Below, in pieces: positions 14,699-22,457 of a stretch of DNA of 27,248 nt. Each line of letters begins with the position of its first letter. Position 1 is the stretch's first letter. A program made the translations under genes and the position numbers. Origin of the DNA: DASSTJ01 sp035707965 (GTDB lineage: Bacteria; Actinomycetota; Actinomycetes; Actinomycetales; Angustibacteraceae). The DNA lies in the NCBI GenBank assembly GCA_035707965.1, contig DASSTJ010000155.1, forward strand, positions 1 to 27,248. The letters run 5' to 3'. The notes beneath the pieces were generated by a model. That model did no database searches and was not told the origin of the DNA. It saw only the letters and a list, made by a program, of their open reading frames with translations.

Positions 14699-15940
14699 TC
14701 AGAGGGGGTCCCGGCTCACCGGGCACGACATGCACCGAGGTCCCCCGCGGCCGCTCCCGAGCTCGCTGCCGGCCACGGCGACCACCTCGATGCCGGCGGC
14801 CTCCAACCGGGCGTTGGTCTCGGTGTTCCGCTCGTAGGCCACCGTCACGCGTGGCGCCAGGGCGAGGGTGTTGTTGCCGTCGTCCCACTGCTCGCGCTCG
14901 GCCGTGACCGGGTCGAGGCCGGTGTCGATCACCCTCAGCTCGTCGATGCCCATGGCCGTCGCCGCGGCCGTGAGGAACGGCTGGGGCGCCGACACCTCGA
15001 GCTCGCCCCCGGCGACGTCGCCGCCGTCCGCCGTGACGACGTAGGCGGTGAGCTCGTAGGCGATGTTCGGGTACATGACGACGGCGTCGGTGTCGACCAT
15101 CGTGCACACCGTGTCGAGGTGCATCGTGGCGCGCTCCTGCAGCACGGGCACGGCGAGCACCGTGTGCACCAGCCGCGCCGCGAGCAGCCGCCGGGCCAGC
15201 CGCTCGACTCCCGCGGGCGTCGTCCGCTCCCCGGTGCCGACCGCGACGACGCCCGGCGACAGCAGCAGCACGTCGCCGCCCTCGATGTGCTCGAGCCCGG
15301 GCTCGTAGACGAGCGAGATGCCCGCGAAGCGCGGGTGGTGCCGGTAGATGACCGCCGTCAGCGACGTCTCGCGGCGGCGGGCCGGCATCGCGAGGCTCGT
15401 CACGGCCACCTGGTCGCGCACCCAAGCGCTGGAGTCGCGGGTGAAGAGCAGGTTCGGCAGCGGGTCGACCACGAAGTCGTCCGGGGCCAGCAGCGACGAC
15501 ACGACACCCGGACGGCCCCCGGGCGACGCGGCGGCGAGCTCGTCGTGGCGCAGACCCGACATGAGGACGTCGGCGAGCTGGGTCTCGTCGAGGTCGTCCA
15601 GGTAGTCGGCGACCCGTCCAGCGAGCCGGTCGCCGAGCTGCGGCGTGCTGACGGCTCCCGCGCAGGCCTCGGCACGCGCCTGCGGCGACGCGAGGGACTC
15701 GCGCAGCAGCTGTGCCAGGTAGAGCACCTCGACCCCGCGGTCGGTCAAGGCCGCCGCGAACGCGTCGTGCTCCTCCTGCGCCCGCTCCACCCAGGGGATC
15801 CCGTCGAACAGCAGCCGGTCGTTGTTGCGTGGCGTCAGCCGCTGCAGCTCGTGGCCCGGACGGTGCAGCAGCACAGTGCGCAGCCGACCCACCTCGCTGT
15901 CCACGCCGGGTCGCGCTCGGTCCTGGGTCGCCTCCGTCAT
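14699..15940 (-). CDS. arcA: Arginine deiminase
   Basis: Hydrolyses arginine to citrulline and ammonia, the first step of the ADI pathway. The 413-residue protein has the guanidino-group-modifying fold. PLPNLLFTRDSS contains the substrate-binding region, LEHIEGGDVLLLSP the conserved Glu/Asp, ATMHLDTVCTMVD the catalytic His, and the C-terminal GRGGPRCMSCP the nucleophile Cys (C403). All are intact. The ATG at 15940 has no ribosome site but TAGTGT ends 8 nt upstream (leaderless type). It is divergent from the GT2 gene. No ornithine carbamoyltransferase, carbamate kinase or arginine/ornithine antiporter is next to it, so it is a stand-alone ADI here; citrulline supply, ammonia-based acid resistance or arginine turnover are possible roles. 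Confidence 0.94.
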   Translation of the reverse strand: MTEATQDRARPGVDSEVGRLRTVLLHRPGHELQRLTPRNNDRLLFDGIPWVERAQEEHDAFAAALTDRGVEVLYLAQLLRESLASPQARAEACAGAVSTPQLGDRLAGRVADYLDDLDETQLADVLMSGLRHDELAAASPGGRPGVVSSLLAPDDFVVDPLPNLLFTRDSSAWVRDQVAVTSLAMPARRRETSLTAVIYRHHPRFAGISLVYEPGLEHIEGGDVLLLSPGVVAVGTGERTTPAGVERLARRLLAARLVHTVLAVPVLQERATMHLDTVCTMVDTDAVVMYPNIAYELTAYVVTADGGDVAGGELEVSAPQPFLTAAATAMGIDELRVIDTGLDPVTAEREQWDDGNNTLALAPRVTVAYERNTETNARLEAAGIEVVAVAGSELGSGRGGPRCMSCPVSRDPL

Positions 15941-15948
15941 GGACAGCG

Positions 15949-15982
15949 ACACTAACGGTGCCCGCACCCGCCACCGTAGGCT
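15949..15982. promoter_or_regulatory. Symmetric back-to-back promoter between arcA and GT2 gene
   Basis: The arcA -10 (TAGTGT, minus strand, 15954-15949) and the GT2 -10 (TAGGCT, plus strand, 15977-15982) flank a perfect inverted repeat, ACGGTG (15955-15960) and CACCGT (15972-15977), with an 11-bp spacer. The whole unit is centred near 15966. Each arm falls where the -35 of the opposite promoter would lie (17-bp spacing), although the arms do not match TTGACA. Both genes look leaderless. A shared dimeric regulator is an inference. Confidence 0.5.
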
Positions 15983-15989
15983 CGATCTC

Positions 15990-16742
15990 GTGACGAGCCC
16001 CGACCCCCGCCGGCAGCAGGTCGCCGTCGTCATCCCCGCCAAGGACGAGGCGCAGCGTGTCGTCGCGACCGTGGCCGCCGCCAAGCGCATCCCGGACGTC
16101 GACCTGGTGGTCGTGGTGGACGACGGCAGCCGGGACGACACGGCCGTGCTCGCGCGGGAGGCGGGCGCGGAGGTGGTGCGGCACGAGCGCAACCGGGGCA
16201 AGGCCGCAGCCATGACCTCGGGCGCCGACTACGTGAGCCGGCACGAGGCTGGCAGCGCCGTCCCCCGAGCCCTGCTCTTCGTCGACGCCGACCTGGCCGG
16301 GTCCGCCTCCGCGACGGCTGCCCTGGTACGGCCGGTGCTCGCGGGTGAGGCCGACATGACCATCGCCGTCCTGCCGCCCCAGGAGCGGCCCGGCGGCGGC
16401 CACGGGTTCGTCGTCCGGCTGGCCACGACCGGCATCGAGCGCGCGACCGGCTGGACCCCCACCCAGCCCCTCTCCGGCATGCGGTGCCTGAGCCGGGAGG
16501 CGTTCGAGGCGGCCCGCCCGCTCGCCCGCGGGTGGGGTGTCGAGGTCGGCCTCACCGTCGACCTGCTGCACGCCGGGATGCGCGTGCTCGAGGTGCCGTG
16601 CGAGCTTCACCACCGGGTGACCGGCCGCGACCTGCGCGCCCAGCTGCACCGGGGCCGCCAGTACCGCGACGTGTGGCTGGCCCTGGCCCGACGCCGGCTG
16701 CGCCGGCGCGGCGGGGCGACGACGCCGGACCGGACGGGGTGA
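15990..16742 (+). CDS. GT2-family glycosyltransferase
   Basis: A cytosolic GT-A-fold glycosyltransferase of 250 residues. VAVVIPAKDEAQRV (11-24) and VVVVDDGSRDDT (40-51) form the nucleotide-sugar-binding N-terminus, and LLFVDADLAG (95-104) carries the DxD metal motif. PTQPLSGMRCLSRE (about 157-170) and WGVEVGLTVDL (182-192) resemble the acceptor side of polyprenyl-phosphate and glucosyl-phosphoglycerate synthases. There is no membrane segment. The GTG at 15990 has no ribosome site; TAGGCT ends 7 nt before it. Its stop overlaps the GTG of the MptB-like gene in a GTGA (16739-16742), so the pair is translationally coupled. It may make a lipid-linked or small activated sugar used by that membrane enzyme; donor and acceptor are not deducible. 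Confidence 0.88.
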   Translation: MTSPDPRRQQVAVVIPAKDEAQRVVATVAAAKRIPDVDLVVVVDDGSRDDTAVLAREAGAEVVRHERNRGKAAAMTSGADYVSRHEAGSAVPRALLFVDADLAGSASATAALVRPVLAGEADMTIAVLPPQERPGGGHGFVVRLATTGIERATGWTPTQPLSGMRCLSREAFEAARPLARGWGVEVGLTVDLLHAGMRVLEVPCELHHRVTGRDLRAQLHRGRQYRDVWLALARRRLRRRGGATTPDRTG

Positions 16743-18253
16743 CGCGGCCGCGCGAGCGGTCGGTTCAGGGCCTCGGGTTCGCCGCCGCCGCCGTCGCTGC
16801 GCTCCTGCTCGTGGGCAGCGCCGCTCTGGGGCCGTCCGCGGCCCAGCCGGCACTCGGTCCTCGGTCGGCGGGCTGGCGCGGGGTGCTGCCGCCCTACGAC
16901 CTCGGCCTGCAGCCGGCGTCCTGGGTCGTCACCGTGATGATGGACGCCGGATACGTGCTCGGCGCCGTCGCGGTGGCGCTCGGGCTGCTGGCCGCTCGAC
17001 GCGGCGCCCGGGTGCCTCGCGCGGCGCTCCTCGTCGCCGTCGGGTTCGCGGTGCTGGCCACCCTGGTGCCGCCGACCGGTTCCGGCGACCACCTCAACTA
17101 CGCCGCCTACGGCCGCATCGAGGTGCAGGGCGGCGACCCGTACTCGGTGGCGCCCGCCCAGTGGGACGGCGGGCGCGACCCCGTGACCAGCGCCGTCGAG
17201 GACCCGTGGACCTGGACGCCCAGCGTCTACGGGCCGGCCGCGACCCAGCTGCAGGCACTGACCAGCCGGTTCGGCGGCGACGACCTGCGCGCCACCGTCT
17301 GGGGGTGGCAGGTGCTCTGCCTCGCGGCCTGGCTCGTCGTCGGCGCGCTGCTGCTGCGCGCCGCCCGACGTCAGGAGCCCTCCGGGGCCGACCGGGCGGC
17401 GTGGGTGTGGCTCCTCAACCCGCTGCTGCTGGGGCTGCTCCTCGTGGGAGCCCACGTGGACCTGCTGGGGACGGCGTTCGCGCTCGCCGCGGTCGTGCTC
17501 ACCGCCCGTCGTCCCGCGCTGGCCGGGCTGGCCCTCGGTCTCGCGATCGGAACGAAGATCACCTTCGTCCTCGTGGCTCCCGCGCTCCTGTGGGCGCTGT
17601 GGCGTCGCCACCGCCGCACCGGTGCCCCGTGGTGGCCGCCTGCGCTGGCGGGGGTGGTCGGCGCCGTCGTCCCGCTCGTCCCGCTGTACCTGCAGGCGGG
17701 CGGTCACGCCCTGGACCAGCTGGTGCACGCCCGACGGTACGTGTCGCTGGCGAGCCCGTGGCGGCCGGTCGTCGACTGGCTGAACGGTCCGTTCGGGCAC
17801 GACCAGGTGCGGGCCGTCGCGGCGGTCGTCGCGCCGGTGGTGGTGGTGCTCGTGGCCGCCCTGCTCGTGGTGGCGCGGCGCCGGTCCCTTGCCGAGCGAC
17901 CGGCCGCCGGGGGGAGTCACGACGACGGCGTGGCGACCACCCGCGACGCCGCCGTGATGAGCGTCCTGCTGGCGACCGCCTACGTGCTCGCCGCCCCCTA
18001 CTCCCTCCCCTGGTACGACGCCGTCGCCTGGGCGCCGCTCGGTCTCGTGGCGGCCAGCGTGCTGGACGTCGTGCTGCTCGTGCGGCTCGTCGTGGTCGCG
18101 GTCGCCTACGTCCCGGGCCGCGTCCTCGGCATGAGCCACACGGTGCGCGACGTGACGCTGGGCTACCGCTCCGACGTGGCGCCGTGGCTCGGCTGGGCGC
18201 TGCTGCTGGCCGTGGGCTGGCTCGCCCTGCGGTCGTCGCGCAGGTCGTCCTGA
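16739..18253 (+). CDS. MptB-like polyprenol-phosphate mannosyltransferase
   Basis: A 504-residue multi-spanning GT-C enzyme resembling the alpha-1,6-mannosyltransferases of lipomannan/lipoarabinomannan synthesis (MptA/MptB class). LPPYDLGLQPASW (50-62) precedes the second membrane segment. The extracytoplasmic loop after segment three reads TGSGDHLNYAAYGRI (113-127), with the acidic residue expected for GT-C catalysis, followed by GGDPYSV and TPSVYGPAA (160-168). About a dozen hydrophobic segments follow. The GTG at 16739 overlaps the GT2 stop by 4 bp. The last 91 bp overlap the convergent AlkP-like gene. MptB class is my reading of the motifs; the exact linkage made is unknown. Confidence 0.83.
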   Translation: MTRPRERSVQGLGFAAAAVAALLLVGSAALGPSAAQPALGPRSAGWRGVLPPYDLGLQPASWVVTVMMDAGYVLGAVAVALGLLAARRGARVPRAALLVAVGFAVLATLVPPTGSGDHLNYAAYGRIEVQGGDPYSVAPAQWDGGRDPVTSAVEDPWTWTPSVYGPAATQLQALTSRFGGDDLRATVWGWQVLCLAAWLVVGALLLRAARRQEPSGADRAAWVWLLNPLLLGLLLVGAHVDLLGTAFALAAVVLTARRPALAGLALGLAIGTKITFVLVAPALLWALWRRHRRTGAPWWPPALAGVVGAVVPLVPLYLQAGGHALDQLVHARRYVSLASPWRPVVDWLNGPFGHDQVRAVAAVVAPVVVVLVAALLVVARRRSLAERPAAGGSHDDGVATTRDAAVMSVLLATAYVLAAPYSLPWYDAVAWAPLGLVAASVLDVVLLVRLVVVAVAYVPGRVLGMSHTVRDVTLGYRSDVAPWLGWALLLAVGWLALRSSRRSS

Positions 18254-20490
18254 AGCGCGCGCATGCTGGCGGCGATGACGAGCGGGATCGCGAGCATCGC
18301 GCCGATCGCCGGGATCACCGTGCCCGAGTCGTTGACCGCGAACCCGATCGCCAGCATGAGCAGCAGGCAGACCAGGCCGTGGCGCAGCGTGGGGCTGCGG
18401 TCGTAGGCGCGGGCCAGCGCCTTCGCCCCCCACGAGGACGGGCGCATCAGCACGAGCGCGAAGAACAGCGCACCCAACGGCACCATCAGCGACAGCTCGC
18501 TGCCGAACAGGATCGAGAGGTTCTGGTCGGCCTTGCGCCCGATCACGTCCCAGGCGCCGCCGTCGATGACGGTCTGCACGAACCGCCCCAGGTGCGTCTG
18601 CTGCGCCGGGGGTCGCAACCAGTCGGCCACCGACACGAGCGCCAGGAAGAGCACCGTGCCCAGTGCGATGAGCAGCACCTTGCGCCAGGACAGCCGGACG
18701 CCGAGCACCAGCAGCGTGAGGACGGCGAAGCCGGGCACCATGCCGATCGGGCCGCCGAAGTCGCTCCCCCACAACGGGGACACGTCCAGGACGACGGCGA
18801 TGACCCCGATGGCCGCGACGACCGCTGCCCCCGCTCGCCGACGTCCGGCCTGCACGAGCGGGTCCGCCGCCGCGACCGCCAGCAGCATGGCGCCGGTCGC
18901 GAACAGCGCGAACGCCACGTTGGAGAACCCGTAGAACCGGCCTGCGACAACGGGTTGCAGTCCCATGAGGCTCGACGTCTGGAGCCGCGACCCGGTCACG
19001 ATGTCGCCCGCGAGGATGAGTGCCGTGAGCCCCGCGACCGCACCGAACGGACCCAGCGACCATCGCCGCCACGGCCCGAGCTGCGCCACCAGCGAGATGA
19101 CGGCGACGTAGCCGACGACGACCAGCACGATCGTCAGCAGGTCGTGCTTCGCTCGCCACCACGGCACCGTGTTGGCCAGGTACGTGGAGACAGGTACGGC
19201 TGCGAAGACGAGGGCCAGGTACCGCACGCCGGCCAGGACGCGCGACCGGCGTCCTCCGGTCGTCCACCGGGTGCGCAGCACGATGCCCGCGATCCCGTAC
19301 AGCACGATCTGCGCCACTACCAGGCCGGTGAAGAACGGCGGCGTCAGCGGGTGCACGGCCTGGGCCGCGTGGTCGAGGTCCAGGACGCGCTCGAGGCGCT
19401 GTGCCGGATCCTTGGGTGCGTCCCCCGCTCGCGCACGCATCACGGTGAAGGGCGAGCCGACCAGCGTGGTCGGGGAGGCCACCCCGAGCTGGTGCAGCAC
19501 CGTGGGGGTGAGGTCGGTCAGCTGCACGAGAGCGGTCTGGCGCGTCGACGAGGTACGCAGGTAGCCGGCGGGGTAGCTCGGCCCCCGTGCCGCCACCAGC
19601 TGCAGGTGCGGGGTGCGGCCGTCGTCCGCCAACGACACGACGACGACGTCGGCCTCGTCCGGCACGGCGTCGAGCACCTGGCCGACGCGGTCGTCGATCG
19701 ACTTCAGCTGCTGCGCGCGGTCAAGGGAGCCAGCCGGCAGCGTGACACCGCTCGGGGGGTCGGCAGGGTCGCGCAGCTGCCCGGCGTCGACGACGGTGAG
19801 CGGGCAGGCCGGGCGGGCCAGCAGGTCGGTCGCGGCGGCGGCCTGCAGGGACGGGACGTACCGAGGGACCGTGCCGTCGCGACGCGCCAGCATGACGCCG
19901 GCGCCCGGACCGACGGCCGTGCTGCAGACGCCGGCGTTCGCGAGGGCCTCGCCGAGCAGGCCGGGCTGTGCGTCGAAGCTCTCGGCGGCCGCCGCGTCGA
20001 CGTACTGCTGCCAGCCGTGCACCCGCGCGCTGCCCCGCGGCAGAGGCGTTCCCTCGGCTCCGGGTACTGCCGTCTCGGGTCGGTCGACGCTGACGTCCCG
20101 GCAGGGCGGGTTGCCGGGGTTCGCCGCCGCCGGGTTGCGGACGTCGGCGGCCCGGCGTCCCGCGGAGGCCGTGAGCCAGCCGTCGACCGGGCAGGTGGCG
20201 GTGCGCACGCTGCGCACCGCGACGTCCCCGATGGCGCTGTCGTCGGACAGCGAGGCGAGCGCTGGCGTCCGGCCCTCGCTGACGTCGCTCCAGCGCACCC
20301 CGCCGATGCCGACCACGACGAGCGGGTGCTCGGTCTGCGCCGCGTTCGCCACAGGCATCCCGAGGGTCCCGATGCCGAGACCTCCGATGCCGAGACCCCC
20401 GATGCCGACCAGCGCCCCGGCGAGCAGCAGAGCACGTGCGACCAGCCGCCTCACGAACCGCACCCCGTCCACTTCTGACGGCTCTGCCAC
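18163..20490 (-). CDS. Large membrane protein with extracytoplasmic AlkP-like domain
   Basis: A 775-residue protein. An N-terminal signal anchor (about 17-50) contains GGLGI repeats. An extracytoplasmic domain (about 55-380) resembles the alkaline phosphatase superfamily: VVVGIGGVRWSDV, TCPVDGWLTASAGRR, VVVSLADDG and LTDLTPTVLHQLGV. Ten or so membrane segments follow (about 390-740), then a short polar tail. In active AlkP enzymes the first motif usually carries a metal-binding Asp (GxDG); here it is GIGG, so metal-dependent catalysis is doubtful or altered. Surrounded by GT-C mannosyltransferases, it may handle or modify lipid-linked glycans. The GTG at 20490 lacks a convincing ribosome site, and later GTGs (for example in VDGVRFV) are possible starts. 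Its 3' end overlaps the MptB-like gene by 91 bp. Confidence 0.8.
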   Translation of the reverse strand: MAEPSEVDGVRFVRRLVARALLLAGALVGIGGLGIGGLGIGTLGMPVANAAQTEHPLVVVGIGGVRWSDVSEGRTPALASLSDDSAIGDVAVRSVRTATCPVDGWLTASAGRRAADVRNPAAANPGNPPCRDVSVDRPETAVPGAEGTPLPRGSARVHGWQQYVDAAAAESFDAQPGLLGEALANAGVCSTAVGPGAGVMLARRDGTVPRYVPSLQAAAATDLLARPACPLTVVDAGQLRDPADPPSGVTLPAGSLDRAQQLKSIDDRVGQVLDAVPDEADVVVVSLADDGRTPHLQLVAARGPSYPAGYLRTSSTRQTALVQLTDLTPTVLHQLGVASPTTLVGSPFTVMRARAGDAPKDPAQRLERVLDLDHAAQAVHPLTPPFFTGLVVAQIVLYGIAGIVLRTRWTTGGRRSRVLAGVRYLALVFAAVPVSTYLANTVPWWRAKHDLLTIVLVVVGYVAVISLVAQLGPWRRWSLGPFGAVAGLTALILAGDIVTGSRLQTSSLMGLQPVVAGRFYGFSNVAFALFATGAMLLAVAAADPLVQAGRRRAGAAVVAAIGVIAVVLDVSPLWGSDFGGPIGMVPGFAVLTLLVLGVRLSWRKVLLIALGTVLFLALVSVADWLRPPAQQTHLGRFVQTVIDGGAWDVIGRKADQNLSILFGSELSLMVPLGALFFALVLMRPSSWGAKALARAYDRSPTLRHGLVCLLLMLAIGFAVNDSGTVIPAIGAMLAIPLVIAASMRALQDDLRDDRRASQPTASSSAQPSHGATSER
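20371..20410 (-). repeat. 15-bp tandem repeat coding GGLGI in signal anchor
   Basis: GATGCCGAGACCTCC (20371-20385), GATGCCGAGACCCCC (20386-20400) and GATGCCGACC (20401-20410) are consecutive near-identical units; a decayed copy lies just before, at about 20354-20370. On the minus strand they encode repeated Gly-Gly-Leu-Gly-Ile in the first membrane segment of the AlkP-like protein, so length variation would change the segment by five residues at a time. Confidence 0.8.
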
Positions 20491-20492
20491 GT

Positions 20493-20508
20493 CTCGAGCT
20501 GCCTCGAG
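20493..20508 (-). promoter_or_regulatory. CTCGAG inverted pair just upstream of AlkP-like start
   Basis: CTCGAG at 20493-20498 and 20503-20508, separated by four bases, lie directly upstream of the GTG at 20490 and could fold into a 6-bp hairpin in the leader or serve as a protein site. If folded it would cover the region where a ribosome site is expected. Confidence 0.35.
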
Positions 20509-20596
20509 GGGTGGTAAACCCGCCAGAAGTCGGGGGTGAGGTGGGCGTAGGGCGGCACCGGGACAGGCTACGGGGGCGGTCGGGGAGACTGTTCGG

Positions 20597-21880
20597 GTGA
20601 CGCGTGCAGATCCGGCGGAGACGACCGCCCGCGGCGGCGTCGCGCGAGCCGTCGCGTTCCTCGCCGCGCGCCCCTGGCTGCAGGCGCTGCTCGTCGTCGT
20701 CGTCCTCGTGCTGGCCGAGCTGCCGGTCGCCTGGAAGTACCTGGTGACGTGGCCGCAGGACCAGTGGCAGGTGGACGTCGAGGTGTACCGCGAGGCGGGC
20801 CGGTCGATCGTCTACGGTCGGCCGATCTACCTGCAGATGACTGAGTCGCCGCAGCTGCTGCCGTTCACGTACCCGCCGTTCGCCGCGCTGCTGGCGCTGC
20901 CGATGGTCCTGCTGCCGTTCCAGGTGCTGGGCTGGGTGTGGACGGCCCTCCAGGTGCTCGCGACCTACGGAGGAGTGCTCATCGCGTTCCGGGCGCTGCT
21001 GCGGCGGGCCGGGGGAGCGCGGTGGATCGCGGGCGCCCTCGTCACCGCTCCGGTGCTCTGGACCAACCCGGTGGCGGACGGCGTGCGCTTCGGCCAGGTC
21101 AACGCCTTCCTCGTGCTGGCGTGCCTGGCCGACCTGGGGTGCCGACGGACGCCATGGCAGCGCGGCGTGCTCATCGGTCTGGCGACCGCCGTGAAGCTGA
21201 CGCCGGGTGTCTTCCTCGTGCACCTGCTCTGGTCCCGCCGGTGGCGGGACGCGCTCACCGCGCTGGGCGTCGCCGTCGGCGCGACGGTCGCGGCGTTCCT
21301 CGTTCTCCCGGGCGCCAGCATCACGTTCTGGACCGGCGCGCTCTCTGACCCCGCGCGGCTGGGTCCGAACGCGGGCACGTCGAACCAGTCCATCCGGGGC
21401 GTGCTTCTGCGTCTGGGCCCGGACGGCACGGCCGGCACGGCCGTGTGGCTCCTGTGCGTCGTCGTCGTGGGAGTCATCGGGTTCACGGTCGCGCGACGTG
21501 CGGACGCCATCGGAGACCAGATAGCAGCCGCCGGCGCGTGCGGGCTCATGGCGGTGCTGCTCTCGCCCGTCGCGTGGATCCACCACTTCGCGTGGCTCGT
21601 CATCGTGATGGGTGCACTCGTGGGCGACGGCCGGTCGCGGAGGCGGGCGCTGTACGGCGCGGTGACCATCGGTTGGTTCCTCTGCCGCCTGCCGTGGTGG
21701 GGCGTCACCTGGCGTTCCCAGGGCCGCACCGAGTGGTTCGGCCTGCTCATGCAGAACGCCGACCTGCTCGGTGCGCTCCTCGCGCTCGCCATGCTGGCCG
21801 ACGTCGTCCGCCGCGAGGGTGGTTCGCCGGCAGAGGCGGTCACACCGGCGCAGACACCCCGACAGCCTGCAGTCCGCTGA
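20597..21880 (+). CDS. GT87-family polyprenol-phosphate mannosyltransferase (DUF2029)
   Basis: A 427-residue GT-C membrane enzyme of the GT87 family, which includes the mycobacterial PimE and alpha-1,2 branch-forming mannosyltransferases. Visible signatures: DVEVYREAGRSIVYGRPIY (60-78), with the catalytic-type Asp after the first membrane segment, LLPFTYPPFAALLALP (87-102), GVRFGQVNAFLVL and GLATAVKLTPGVFL in the middle, SNQSIRGVLLRLG, and SPVAWIHHFAWL late. About nine to eleven membrane segments. The GTG at 20597 has GGGGAG about 10 nt upstream and GAGACT 6 nt upstream. It is divergent from the AlkP-like gene (106-bp spacer), and its last 41 bp overlap the convergent GDT1 gene. Which mannosyl linkage it makes is not deducible. 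Confidence 0.88.
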   Translation: MTRADPAETTARGGVARAVAFLAARPWLQALLVVVVLVLAELPVAWKYLVTWPQDQWQVDVEVYREAGRSIVYGRPIYLQMTESPQLLPFTYPPFAALLALPMVLLPFQVLGWVWTALQVLATYGGVLIAFRALLRRAGGARWIAGALVTAPVLWTNPVADGVRFGQVNAFLVLACLADLGCRRTPWQRGVLIGLATAVKLTPGVFLVHLLWSRRWRDALTALGVAVGATVAAFLVLPGASITFWTGALSDPARLGPNAGTSNQSIRGVLLRLGPDGTAGTAVWLLCVVVVGVIGFTVARRADAIGDQIAAAGACGLMAVLLSPVAWIHHFAWLVIVMGALVGDGRSRRRALYGAVTIGWFLCRLPWWGVTWRSQGRTEWFGLLMQNADLLGALLALAMLADVVRREGGSPAEAVTPAQTPRQPAVR

Positions 21881-22457
21881 GGACGGCGAGCAGCAGGCAC
21901 ACGCCCGCGGCAACCCGCTGGATCGTGCCGAGCCGCACCTTCGAGAGCAGCACCCGGCCGGCGGCCGCACCCAGGCCGCTCACCACGAGCAGCCCGAGCC
22001 AGGCTCCGACGAACACCGACACGGGGTCGTCGGTGCGCACCACCATGCCGGCCGTGAGCAGCTGCGACAGGTCGCCCCACTCGGCGAGGAAGAGCACGAC
22101 GAAGCTCGCGCCGACCGCGCGCAGGCCGGTCGCTGCCTGCTGCACCCGCCCGGAGAACTCCTCCTCCGCCTCGGCCTCGTGCTCGTCGGCGTGACTCGCG
22201 CCGCGCCAGAGAAGCACGGCGCCGGTCAGGAACAGCGCCGCGGCGACCGCCGTGACCGGCCGGTGGGGGAGTCGAGCGAGCAGTCCGCCTGCCGTGACAG
22301 CCACGAGAGTCTGCACGAAGAACGCGGCGCCCACGCCGATCCAGACGAGCAGTGGCCGGTAGCGGGTCGACAGCACGAGCGTGGCGACGAACGTCTTGTC
22401 CGGCAGCTCGACCGGCACGATGAGCACGAAGGCCGACAGCGCGACGGCGAGACTCAC
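21840..22457 (-). CDS. UPF0016/TMEM165-GDT1 family cation transporter
   Basis: A 205-residue membrane protein with two homologous halves of three segments each, as in the Mn/Ca transporters TMEM165, Gdt1 and bacterial Mn exporters. The family motif E-x-G-D-[KR]-[TS] appears twice in altered form: VELPDKTF (E17, D20) and AEWGDLSQ (E126, D129). A central acidic, His-containing loop, SHADEHEAEAEEEF (about 88-101), separates the halves and could bind metal. The GTG start overlaps the larC stop by 4 bp (GTGA, 22454-22457), so it is coupled to larC as the last gene of a larB-larC-GDT1 unit. Mn transport is the family expectation; the Lar context raises Ni or Mn supply or export linked to LarC. Its 3' end overlaps the GT87 gene by 41 bp. 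Confidence 0.88.
   Translation of the reverse strand: MSLAVALSAFVLIVPVELPDKTFVATLVLSTRYRPLLVWIGVGAAFFVQTLVAVTAGGLLARLPHRPVTAVAAALFLTGAVLLWRGASHADEHEAEAEEEFSGRVQQAATGLRAVGASFVVLFLAEWGDLSQLLTAGMVVRTDDPVSVFVGAWLGLLVVSGLGAAAGRVLLSKVRLGTIQRVAAGVCLLLAVLSGLQAVGVSAPV

Noticed and set aside
14382..16853. An 823-codon open frame on the minus strand
   Set aside because: It overlaps arcA in a shifted frame and runs antisense to the GT2 gene; composition is Arg/Pro/Ala-rich without recognisable domains.
16607..19267. An 886-codon open frame on the minus strand
   Set aside because: It lies antisense to the MptB-like gene and out of frame with the AlkP-like gene, whose membrane segments and motifs are convincing; no motif in the long frame.
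17161..20478. A 1105-codon open frame on the plus strand
   Set aside because: It runs through the MptB-like gene in another frame and then antisense to the AlkP-like gene, and its translation is Arg/Gly/Ala/Asp low-complexity with no family motif: a GC-rich shadow frame.
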